The notes beneath the pieces are model-generated. The model searched no databases. It saw only the letters and a program-made list of their open reading frames with translations, and was not told the DNA's origin. Source: Fimadaptatus sp948467645 (GTDB lineage Bacteria; Bacillota; Clostridia; Christensenellales; Aristaeellaceae). From it: a stretch of 21,062 nt of DNA. The position numbers and the translations under genes were made by a program. Shown piece after piece: positions 1-6,262 of the stretch. Each line of letters opens with the position of its first letter. Position 1 is the stretch's first letter. The DNA lies in the NCBI GenBank assembly GCA_948467645.1, contig CAOKFD010000051.1, positions 1 through 21,062 of the forward strand, given 5' to 3'.

Positions 1-87
1 TCAACGGAGCTTTGCCGCGATTGTTGTTATACTGCTCTCTGAGCGTGGAAGATGCTCATACAGAAGCGCGAGGATTAATTGTAGCTT

Positions 88-118
88 CCGCGCCCACTTT
101 AATTTATGGTGGGCGCGG
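88..118. repeat. GC-rich hairpin, copy A
   Basis: A perfect 10-bp inverted repeat (ccgcgcccac at 88-97, gtgggcgcgg at 109-118) encloses an 11-nt AT-rich loop. The hairpin at 170-194 has the same design: a gcgccc-rich left arm and a loop containing cttta. The two may be degenerate copies of one intergenic repeat. No T-tract marks either as a terminator. Confidence 0.5.
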
Positions 119-169
119 CATGGATGGCTGCTCATACATCTTGTTTCGCGTCTGGATAGTCAGTTTTCG

Positions 170-194
170 CGCCCGCCATACTTTACGGCGGGCG
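170..194. repeat. GC-rich hairpin, copy B
   Basis: A perfect 8-bp inverted repeat (cgcccgcc at 170-177, ggcgggcg at 187-194) encloses a 9-nt loop (atactttac). It resembles the hairpin at 88-118 in stem composition and in the cttta loop. Its role is unknown. Confidence 0.5.
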
Positions 195-335
195 TGAACC
201 TCACCGCCGAACTTGCATCTGAGCCGCCGAGGGGTGGCGAACATGGCGCGGGCGTAAACTGCCTATACAGAAAAAGATCATTCGCGGAATCCCGAAACGA
301 ATACAGATTATAGCTTGCGTGAGCCACAAACATGG

Positions 336-376
336 ACAAAATTAAACGCCGCTGGCTCTGGGCAAGCCAAGCGGCG
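336..376 (-). terminator. Probable intrinsic terminator, minus strand
   Basis: The arms cgccgct-ggc (347-356) and gcc-a-agcggcg (366-376) form a 10-bp stem with one bulged A and a 9-nt loop. Read on the minus strand, the stem is followed by GTTTAATTTTG, a U-rich run. It lies about 135 nt past the spoVAE stop in the direction of transcription, so it is the first plausible end for the spoVA message. Confidence 0.55.
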
Positions 377-469
377 CAAGGAAGCATTGCAGCTTCCCGT
401 ATATAGCCCTCTAAAAACGCATGAATTTAAGTAACCATGCGGGAGAAAGACCTAATCGACTTTTCTTTG

Positions 470-499
470 GTTCTTTCTTTTCTTCCGAAAAGAAAGAAC
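470..499. repeat. 13-bp perfect hairpin after spoVAE
   Basis: The arms gttctttcttttc (470-482) and gaaaagaaagaac (487-499) are exact inverted repeats around a ttcc loop. The hairpin begins 12 nt beyond the spoVAE stop codon. It is purine/pyrimidine-biased and lacks a following U-run on either strand, so it is more likely an mRNA 3'-end stabiliser or small dispersed repeat than a classical terminator. Confidence 0.55.
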
Positions 500-511
500 A
501 CGTAACCCCCG

Positions 512-880
512 TCACCTCTTCGTTCTCGGCTTTGCGCAAAGCGCGGCTAAATACCCGAAGACTATCGCGGCGGATATGCCCGCTGCTGTGGCGGCTGCGC
601 CGCCGCTTAGGGCGCCCATTAAGCCGTGTTCGCGCGCGCCGGAGATTGCGCCTTTGCTTAGGGTGTAGCCGAAACCGGTTAGCGGGACGGTTGCGCCCGC
701 GCCCGCGAATTCGGCTATTGGTTCGTATATGCCTAATGCACCTAAGATTACGCCTGCCGTTACGTAGGCCACTAAGATTCTTGCACTCGTTAGCTTGGTG
801 GAGAGGATCAGTATTTCGCCTAACGCGCATAGCAGGCCGCCTACTGCGAAGGCCTTTAGCAGACTTAATAGTATGTCCAT
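512..880 (-). CDS. spoVAE: Stage V sporulation protein AE (SpoVAE)
   Basis: Small membrane protein of the SpoVA complex, which moves dipicolinic acid and Ca2+ across the spore inner membrane during sporulation and germination. The product is 122 residues, the usual SpoVAE size, with hydrophobic segments at about 4-26, 34-52 and 97-116. The glycine-rich stretch around GAGATVPLTGFG (residues ~60-71) is typical of the SpoVAC/SpoVAE family and also occurs in SpoVAC next door. I chose the ATG at 880 over longer in-frame options because AAGGAGG lies just upstream; a longer reading would run back into spoVAD. It is the last gene of the cluster, 17 nt after the spoVAD stop. Expression is expected in the forespore with the rest of the operon. 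Confidence 0.93.
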   Translation of the reverse strand: MDILLSLLKAFAVGGLLCALGEILILSTKLTSARILVAYVTAGVILGALGIYEPIAEFAGAGATVPLTGFGYTLSKGAISGAREHGLMGALSGGAAATAAGISAAIVFGYLAALCAKPRTKR

Positions 881-897
881 TGGCTGTGCCTCCTTGT

Positions 898-1908
898 TTA
901 TGGACACTCGATCGATAGCGCGTGCGCTATTGATGGGATGCTCTCGCCCTGAAGCGCGCTTACCGGACTTAATAGCGCGCCTGTGCCTATTATCAGTATG
1001 CGCTTTAACTCGCGCGCCGATAGCTTGCCCAGCAATACCGCCGAAAACACGCTCGCCAGGCACGCACAGCCGCTCCCGCCCGCATGTACGTCCTGATCGG
1101 GCGAAAACATCTGCGCGCCGCAGTCGATGTACCGCTCCTCAATAAGCGGCATTCCCCGCTTCTTCATAAGGTCGATGAGCAGACCCCGTCCTATCACGCC
1201 TAAATCGCCCGTGGCAATCAGATCGTAATCAGACGGCCCGCGCCCGCTGTCCTCAAAATGCGTAAGCAGTGTGTCCGCCGCCGCGGGTGCCATCGCCGCT
1301 CCCATATGATTCGCGTCGGGCACGTCGTAATCAATTACCCGCCCCACCGTGCCCAGTTCCACGCGCGCAAGCGGCTTGGCGCGACAGTCCAGCACCAGCG
1401 CGCCCGCGCCCGTTACCGTCCATTGCGCCGAGGGCGTGCGCTGATTGCCTAACTCCTGCGGAAACCGAAATTCACGCTCCGCAGTCGCAAAGTGGCTGGA
1501 CGTTATGCATAGCGCGTTGGATAGCTGCCCCGCATCCACCAAAGCCGCACCCACAATCAGCGATTCCGCAATGGTCGAACACGCGCCATACAGCCCGATG
1601 AACCCCGCGCCCAGCGTGCGCGCGGTTATGCTGGCGGCGAGTATCTGCTGCTCCAGATCGCCGCCCAGCATCGCGTTCAACTCGTCCGGCTTCATCCGCG
1701 CCTTCTTCATGGCCAGATGCGCCGCACGCGTCATCAGTTCGGCCTCGGCCTGCTCGTATGTGTCCTTGCCTAAATAGTCGTCGTCGACCACCTCGTCAAA
1801 ATAGCCGCCCAGCGGGCCTTCGCCTTCCTTGGGGCCGACTATCGCCGCGCCCGCGGCAATCGGCGGGCGGCTGTCGTATCGGAATGTACGCGCACCCAGC
1901 TTCGCCAT
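898..1908 (-). CDS. spoVAD: Stage V sporulation protein AD (SpoVAD)
   Basis: Peripheral subunit of the SpoVA channel. In Bacillus this thiolase-fold protein binds dipicolinic acid directly and is needed for its uptake into the spore. The product is 336 residues, full family length. Recognisable features are the N-terminal segment with PPIAAGAAIVGPKEGEGPLG (residues ~15-34), the thiolase-like GLYGACSTIAESLIVGA stretch (~106-122), and SSHFATAEREFRFPQELGNQR (~137-157), which is characteristic of SpoVAD. Its ATG lies two bases from the spoVAC stop codon, and a GGGGG-rich Shine-Dalgarno sits inside the end of spoVAC, so translation is probably coupled. No membrane segment is evident, as expected for a subunit docked on the membrane components. 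Confidence 0.96.
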   Translation of the reverse strand: MAKLGARTFRYDSRPPIAAGAAIVGPKEGEGPLGGYFDEVVDDDYLGKDTYEQAEAELMTRAAHLAMKKARMKPDELNAMLGGDLEQQILAASITARTLGAGFIGLYGACSTIAESLIVGAALVDAGQLSNALCITSSHFATAEREFRFPQELGNQRTPSAQWTVTGAGALVLDCRAKPLARVELGTVGRVIDYDVPDANHMGAAMAPAAADTLLTHFEDSGRGPSDYDLIATGDLGVIGRGLLIDLMKKRGMPLIEERYIDCGAQMFSPDQDVHAGGSGCACLASVFSAVLLGKLSARELKRILIIGTGALLSPVSALQGESIPSIAHALSIECP

Positions 1909-1909
1909 G

Positions 1910-2368
1910 CTATATCCCCCATATCAGATCGATTATATAGTAAATTATGCCCACAACCACGCTGGAACCTATGCCGTACACCAGCACCGGCCCCGCAATC
2001 TGAAACATGCGCGCGCCCACGCCCATTATGAAGCCCTCACTGCGGTACTCCATAGCCGCCGACGCAATTGAATTGGCAAAGCCGGTTATAGGCACAATCG
2101 TGCCGCCGCCCGCGTACCGGCCTATGCGATCGAATACGCCTATCGCGGTCAGCGCCGCCGTTATAAACACCAGCGTCACGCTGGTGAGCGTGGCCGCGTC
2201 CTGCCGCGCAAAGTTGAACCCGCGCATAAGCCACAATGTGCAGCCCTCGCTAAGCGCGCATATCAGCCCGCCTACCCAAAATGCGCGCCACGTATCGCGC
2301 ACAAAGTGACTGCGCGGCGTGCGGCGCTCCACCATTTGCCTGTATTCAGCCTTATCGCGTTCGGACAT
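1910..2368 (-). CDS. spoVAC: Stage V sporulation protein AC (SpoVAC)
   Basis: Integral membrane subunit of the SpoVA dipicolinate channel; B. subtilis SpoVAC has been described as mechanosensitive. The product is 152 residues with a hydrophilic N-terminus (1-27) and hydrophobic segments near 28-48, 60-80, 85-100 and 122-150. The GGGTIVPITGFANSIASAAMEYRSEG stretch (~87-112, quoted here in part: GGGTIVPITGFANS) is the family signature shared with SpoVAE. The ATG directly follows the TGA of a small upstream ORF (TGA-ATG), and the ribosome site GGGCGGTGA lies inside that ORF, so the two are probably translationally coupled. The cluster is the three-gene form (AC-AD-AE) usual in Clostridia; the AA, AB and AF genes of Bacillus are not in the window. 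Confidence 0.95.
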   Translation of the reverse strand: MSERDKAEYRQMVERRTPRSHFVRDTWRAFWVGGLICALSEGCTLWLMRGFNFARQDAATLTSVTLVFITAALTAIGVFDRIGRYAGGGTIVPITGFANSIASAAMEYRSEGFIMGVGARMFQIAGPVLVYGIGSSVVVGIIYYIIDLIWGI

Positions 2369-2521
2369 TCAATGTTCACCGCCCTTCGCGCCGCGCTCCA
2401 GCGGCTCGCGCCCCACCGGGTCGAAGCCACGCGCGCCGTTCTGAGCGCGCCTTAATTCGCGCTCGCCCGGTCTGGCTTGCCATTCCACGCGCAGGATTGG
2501 CGTTTGTCTTAAATCACGCAT
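2369..2521 (-). CDS. Small hypothetical ORF leading the spoVA operon
   Basis: A 50-residue frame beginning MRDLRQTPILRVEW and ending RGAKGGEH. I do not recognise a family. It is hydrophilic and Arg/Glu-rich, with no membrane segment or signal peptide. Three things favour it being real: GAGGTG lies 8 nt before the ATG, a SigG-like promoter lies about 24 nt upstream, and its stop abuts the spoVAC start as TGA-ATG. A longer reading from 2587 would start upstream of the promoter -10 and has no ribosome site. It could be a spore protein, or just a leader peptide that delivers ribosomes to spoVAC. Function unknown. Confidence 0.55.
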   Translation of the reverse strand: MRDLRQTPILRVEWQARPGERELRRAQNGARGFDPVGREPLERGAKGGEH

Positions 2522-2544
2522 ATATACGCACCTCGCTTTTTTGC

Positions 2545-2573
2545 TATTATGCCCGAGCGCGCGGCGTTTAGTC
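2545..2573 (-). promoter_or_regulatory. SigG-like forespore promoter for the spoVA operon
   Basis: On the minus strand CATAATA (2545-2551) matches the SigG -10 consensus CATWHTA exactly. GACTA (2569-2573) matches the -35 GHATR in four of five positions, with 17 nt between. Expected transcription start is near 2538, giving a short leader with GAGGTG at 2530-2535. spoVA operons are forespore (SigG) controlled in Bacillus, which fits. Confidence 0.55.
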
Positions 2574-2591
2574 AGCCTGAATCGCATATCC

Positions 2592-2620
2592 TTGTAAGCA
2601 GGGTGAATGTATGCTAATAT
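2592..2620 (+). promoter_or_regulatory. SigA-type promoter for the nitrilase gene
   Basis: TTGTAA (2592-2597), a 17-nt spacer and TAATAT (2615-2620), preceded by TG at the extended -10 position. Predicted start near 2627 leaves a leader of about 90 nt before the ATG at 2718. Confidence 0.65.
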
Positions 2621-2717
2621 TGAATCATAAGTTATTCTTAGTCATGAATGCGAATCCGACTGAGCCGAAACAGATTTGAACACGCCCAAGCATTTACTTA
2701 AAGGAAGGGCTTTTAAT

Positions 2718-3599
2718 ATGAGCATACTGAAAATAGCGCTGATGCAGATTGCGCCGTGCGGAAGTCTGGACGGCAATCTGAAAAAGGGGCTGGAATGCTG
2801 CGAAAAGGCGGCGGCGCTGGGTGCCGACATTGCGCTGTTCCCGGAGATGTGGAGCAACGGATATGCGATATACGACCGACCCGCCGAGGAATGGACGCGC
2901 GACGCGATACCGCTCGACGGCGAGTTCATGCAGGAGTTCGCGTGCGCGGCCCGGCGCCTTAATATGGCTGTCGGTGTAACTCTGTTGGAGCAGTACTCCC
3001 CCGCGCCGCGAAACACGCTGGCGCTGTTCGACCGGCACGGGCGGCGGGCATTCACCTATGCCAAGGTACACACATGCGACTTCGACGCGGAGCGCGCGCT
3101 CACGCCGGGCGACGACTTCCCGGTATGCGAGCTGGACACGGCGCGCGGCGCGGTTAAGGTGGGCGCGATGATATGCTATGACCGCGAGTTCCCGGAGAGC
3201 GCGCGGGTGCTGATGCTGCGCGGCGCGGAGCTGATACTCGTGCCCAACGCCTGCCCGATGGAAATTAATCGGTTGAGTCAACTGCGCGGGCGGGCGTATG
3301 AAAACATGCTGGCAGTTGCGACGTGCAATTATCCGGCGGGTGTGCCCGATTGCAACGGCGGGTCGAGCGCGTTCGACGGCGTAGTATACCTGCCTGAACT
3401 GAGCGGTTCGCGCGACACCTGCCTAGTGCAGGCGGGCGGCGAGGAGGGCATATACATGGCCGAATTGGACTTGGACATGCTGAGAAACTACCGCGCGCGG
3501 GAGATTCACGGCAATGCGTTCCGGCGGCCCGAGATGTACGGCGATCTGGTTAAGGCAGATGTTCGCGCGCCGTTTATCCGCAAGGCGCGGAGGAAGTAA
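2718..3599 (+). CDS. Carbon-nitrogen hydrolase (nitrilase superfamily)
   Basis: Cytoplasmic amidohydrolase that cleaves a non-peptide C-N bond through a Glu-Lys-Cys triad. All three residues are visible: Glu43 in LFPEMW, Lys116 in TYAKVHTCDF and Cys153 in GAMICYDREFPES. Length (293 aa) is normal for a single-domain member. The MICYDxEFPE context places it with N-carbamoyl-amine and omega-amidase-like branches, but the substrate cannot be read from sequence. I chose the ATG at 2718 because AAGGAAGGG lies 8 nt upstream; the in-frame ATG at 2676 has no ribosome site. It is a single-gene unit between the divergent spoVA cluster and the dnaD operon. No clear terminator follows. Confidence 0.92.
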   Translation: MSILKIALMQIAPCGSLDGNLKKGLECCEKAAALGADIALFPEMWSNGYAIYDRPAEEWTRDAIPLDGEFMQEFACAARRLNMAVGVTLLEQYSPAPRNTLALFDRHGRRAFTYAKVHTCDFDAERALTPGDDFPVCELDTARGAVKVGAMICYDREFPESARVLMLRGAELILVPNACPMEINRLSQLRGRAYENMLAVATCNYPAGVPDCNGGSSAFDGVVYLPELSGSRDTCLVQAGGEEGIYMAELDLDMLRNYRAREIHGNAFRRPEMYGDLVKADVRAPFIRKARRK

Positions 3600-3701
3600 G
3601 CACTCTCCCTCCTCCAGCATTATCTCGTTATACGCTGTCACTAAACGCTCATTTGCCGCCGCGCACTTTTCACGCATATGCTATCAAATCCGGTGTACAT
3701 C

Positions 3702-3710
3702 TGCTATAAT
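3702..3710 (+). promoter_or_regulatory. Extended -10 promoter for the dnaD operon
   Basis: TGCTATAAT at 3702-3710 is a perfect extended -10. No good -35 lies at 16-18 nt, which an extended -10 can compensate for. Predicted start near 3717, about 50 nt before dnaD. Confidence 0.55.
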
Positions 3711-3767
3711 ATTCTATGCATAGATTGAAAGACGTGAAAGTTCCCAAGGAGTGTGTTATAACCCCCG

Positions 3768-5258
3768 ATGCCAATGCTAGAATTCGACGACCAGTTCACC
3801 ATGTTCGACATAACGCCGCTGGAAAACCTGTTTATAGACGAGTACATGCTGCGCGCGCCGGGCGACTTTGTTAAGGTATACATATATGCGCTGCGCCAGT
3901 GCTATCACCCGCCGCGCGACAACGATTACGAACGCATGGCGCGCGCGCTGTGCATGGAGCCGGACGATGTAAAGAACGCCTTCACCTACTGGGAGCGGCA
4001 GGGGCTTGTGCGCCGCGTGAGCGATAACCCGCCCTCCTACCGCTTCTTCAACCTAAAGGCCAACCTGATGAATCAGCAAAATCAGGACGACGGCCTGTAC
4101 CGGTACCGCAGCTTCAACGACCGCGTGCAGAGCATGTTTCCGGCGGGGCGGCTGCTGCACGAAAGCGACACCAAGTACCTGTACGACTGGATGGAGGTAT
4201 ACAAACTTCCCGAAAGCGTTGTACTTATACTGGTTGAGTACCTGCTCAAAAAGCGCGGGCCGCATGTGCGGTTTGCATCGTGCGACAAGATTGCGCGCGA
4301 GTGGGCGGACAAGGGCATAAATACGCCTGAGGCTGCGCGCGAACAGGTGCGCTACACCACCGAATCGTTCCAACTGACGCGCAAGGTATTGCAGCGCCTG
4401 GGCATAACCACCGCGCCCACGCCCGATCAGGAGCGGCTGTACGCGTCGTGGCTGGAGCTGGGCTTTGACCATGCCGCGATACTGGAATGCTGCAAGCAGA
4501 CCGCGACCGCACGCAGCCCCAACATGGGGTATCTGGACAGCATAATAAGGTCGATGCACGAGCGCGGACTGCACACGGCGGGCGAAATCGCGGGCTATAC
4601 CGAAAGCTATCGCGAGGGCATGGCGCATATGCGCGAGGTATTTAAGGCGCTGAATCAGCCCGTGCCGCTGGGCGCGCCCGGTATGCTGGACACATACCGC
4701 ATGTGGCAGGGCATGGGATTTAACGACGAATCAATACTTATAACCGCGCGTTCGCTGACGCGCATGGGTTCGGGCACGTTTGAGCTGCTGGACAAGGCAT
4801 TGCGCCGCATGAAGGACGAGGGCGTGACCGAGGAAAGCGCGGTCAGCAAATACTATGACGAGATATTCACCTATTACGACATATGCGACGCAGTGCTGGA
4901 GCGATTGGCGCTTTCGCGGCGCGCCGCACCGGGCGACCGGGAATCGGTCAAACGCTGGCTGAAGGACTATTCGATGAGCTACGACATGATAATGCTGGCG
5001 GCCGACCGCGCGCGCGACGCAAACGGGCAGAAGATGGCATACATGGAGAGCATACTTCACACGTGGTACGAGCGCGATCTGCTCACGCCCGACGATGTGC
5101 GCCGCGCCGACAATCAGCGCCGCGTATCGCCCATATCCGCAGGCGCGCCGCAGAGCCAATCGCGTCCCACTGCCGCAACCGGTTATGCCCAGCACACATA
5201 TGCACCGGGCGAGCTGAACCGGGTGTACACCGACATAATGAACGAAGAGGGTGATTAA
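3768..5258 (+). CDS. dnaD: DnaD-family primosomal protein with repeated C-terminal domain
   Basis: Replication-restart/initiation protein that helps load the replicative helicase together with DnaC/DnaI. The N-terminal ~115 residues form a winged-helix DnaD domain (DFVKVYIYALRQCY to the WERQGLVRR wing). After it come four similar ~60-90-residue blocks of the DnaB_2 kind, at about residues 140-200, 222-275, 308-362 and 385-450. Each ends in a helix like YLDSIIRSMHERGL or YMESILHTWYERDL followed by a T-x-E/D turn. Length 496 is far above single-copy DnaD proteins (~230 aa). The start is forced: an in-frame TAA at 3759 excludes anything earlier, yet the nearest AAGGAG is 16 nt from the ATG, which is long. 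The dnaC start follows immediately (TAA-ATG), fitting a joint helicase-loading job. Confidence 0.88.
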   Translation: MPMLEFDDQFTMFDITPLENLFIDEYMLRAPGDFVKVYIYALRQCYHPPRDNDYERMARALCMEPDDVKNAFTYWERQGLVRRVSDNPPSYRFFNLKANLMNQQNQDDGLYRYRSFNDRVQSMFPAGRLLHESDTKYLYDWMEVYKLPESVVLILVEYLLKKRGPHVRFASCDKIAREWADKGINTPEAAREQVRYTTESFQLTRKVLQRLGITTAPTPDQERLYASWLELGFDHAAILECCKQTATARSPNMGYLDSIIRSMHERGLHTAGEIAGYTESYREGMAHMREVFKALNQPVPLGAPGMLDTYRMWQGMGFNDESILITARSLTRMGSGTFELLDKALRRMKDEGVTEESAVSKYYDEIFTYYDICDAVLERLALSRRAAPGDRESVKRWLKDYSMSYDMIMLAADRARDANGQKMAYMESILHTWYERDLLTPDDVRRADNQRRVSPISAGAPQSQSRPTAATGYAQHTYAPGELNRVYTDIMNEEGD

Positions 5259-6239
5259 ATGCCCGGCGACGTAAGACAGACCGTGCGCCGCGAGTTTGAC
5301 CGGCTGCTGATGGACGAGGAGCGCGACCGCGACGCGCGCATTGACGACGCATGTAAGCGCGACGCGCGCATCGGCGAGCTGCTCAAAAAGCGCACGCTGA
5401 CCATGACAAACGCGTATGCTCAGGCACTCAGCGAGCACCACGCGCCCGACCGCGGCGCGATACGCGCCGAGTACGCGCGCATTGATGCGGAGATTGCGGC
5501 GCGGCTAAACGCGCTCAACCTGCCGGGCGACTACCTTCAAATGCGTTACCGCTGCCCGGTATGCCATGACCTTGGGTATGTGGGCGACGCGGGGCGGCAT
5601 GACTGCGAATGCTTCCGCGCGCGTCTGGACGAGGAGCGCCGCAAGCGCGCCCGGCTGGACATGGCGGGCGACGATACGTTTGAGGCATTCAACGCGGATA
5701 TATTTTCGCCCGAACCCTTGCCGGGGCTGGGCTATTCTCAGCGCGACTTCATGCTGCGCGTGAAGAAGCTGTGCATGGCCTACTGTGACGAGTTCCCGAA
5801 CAACCGCAAGCGCAGTCTGATATTCACCGGCGCGCCGGGGCTGGGCAAGACGTTTTTGCTCAACTGCATGGCCAATCAGCTTTATTCGCGCGGCGTGGGC
5901 GTGAGCTACCTGACCGCGTACCGCATGTTGGGCGCTATGCGGGAAAGCTTTCTTGAGACAAACACCGAGCCGTTTAACATGATGATCGACGCGGAGCTGC
6001 TCATGATAGACGATTTGGGCAGCGAACCTATATACCGCAATGTAACTATCGAAATGCTGTTCACGTTGCTGAACGAGCGGATGCGCATGAAGCGCCATAC
6101 GATAATCGCAACCAACTTAAACGCCGAGCAGATGCAGGCGCGCTACGGCGACCGCGTCGCGTCGCGGCTGATGGACACAAAGGACACGATGATAATCGGC
6201 TTTGCGGGCGGCGACGTGCGCACGCGGCGCAATCGGTAA
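5259..6239 (+). CDS. dnaC: DnaC/DnaI-type helicase-loading AAA+ ATPase
   Basis: ATPase that opens and loads the replicative DnaB-type helicase onto DNA at origins and stalled forks. The N-terminal ~95 residues are charged and helical. A likely zinc site follows (Cys99-x2-Cys102 ... Cys116-x-Cys118), as in the N-terminal domain of DnaI. The AAA+ domain has Walker A GAPGLGKT (191-198), Walker B LLMIDDLG (247-254), sensor-1 Asn286 in IIATNL, and an arginine-finger-like segment RVASRLMD (299-306). Length 326 is normal for the family. The ATG follows the dnaD stop directly, with GAGGGTG as ribosome site inside the end of dnaD, so the two are translationally coupled. Confidence 0.94.
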   Translation: MPGDVRQTVRREFDRLLMDEERDRDARIDDACKRDARIGELLKKRTLTMTNAYAQALSEHHAPDRGAIRAEYARIDAEIAARLNALNLPGDYLQMRYRCPVCHDLGYVGDAGRHDCECFRARLDEERRKRARLDMAGDDTFEAFNADIFSPEPLPGLGYSQRDFMLRVKKLCMAYCDEFPNNRKRSLIFTGAPGLGKTFLLNCMANQLYSRGVGVSYLTAYRMLGAMRESFLETNTEPFNMMIDAELLMIDDLGSEPIYRNVTIEMLFTLLNERMRMKRHTIIATNLNAEQMQARYGDRVASRLMDTKDTMIIGFAGGDVRTRRNR

Positions 6240-6262
6240 AATGCGCCCTACGGGAGTGAAGT

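Larger units (their letters stand above)
1..511. other. Gene-free left flank with hairpins
   Basis: I find no credible coding region here. The short open frames have no good ribosome-binding site and read across hairpins. The stretch holds two related GC-rich hairpins (88-118 and 170-194), a minus-strand terminator-like hairpin (336-376) and a 13-bp perfect hairpin (470-499) next to the end of spoVAE. It may be the long 3' region of the spoVA transcript, plus intergenic repeat sequence belonging to the gene beyond the left edge. Confidence 0.6.

Noticed and set aside
88..194. CRISPR or tandem repeat array at the left flank
   Set aside because: There are only two loosely similar hairpins, with no regular repeat-spacer pattern.
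3423..3677. Minus-strand ORF of 84 aa starting MREKCAAANERL, whose NEIMLEEGE resembles the DnaD tail YTDIMNEEGD
   Set aside because: No ribosome site, it overlaps the end of the nitrilase gene antisense, and the resemblance is only a few residues.
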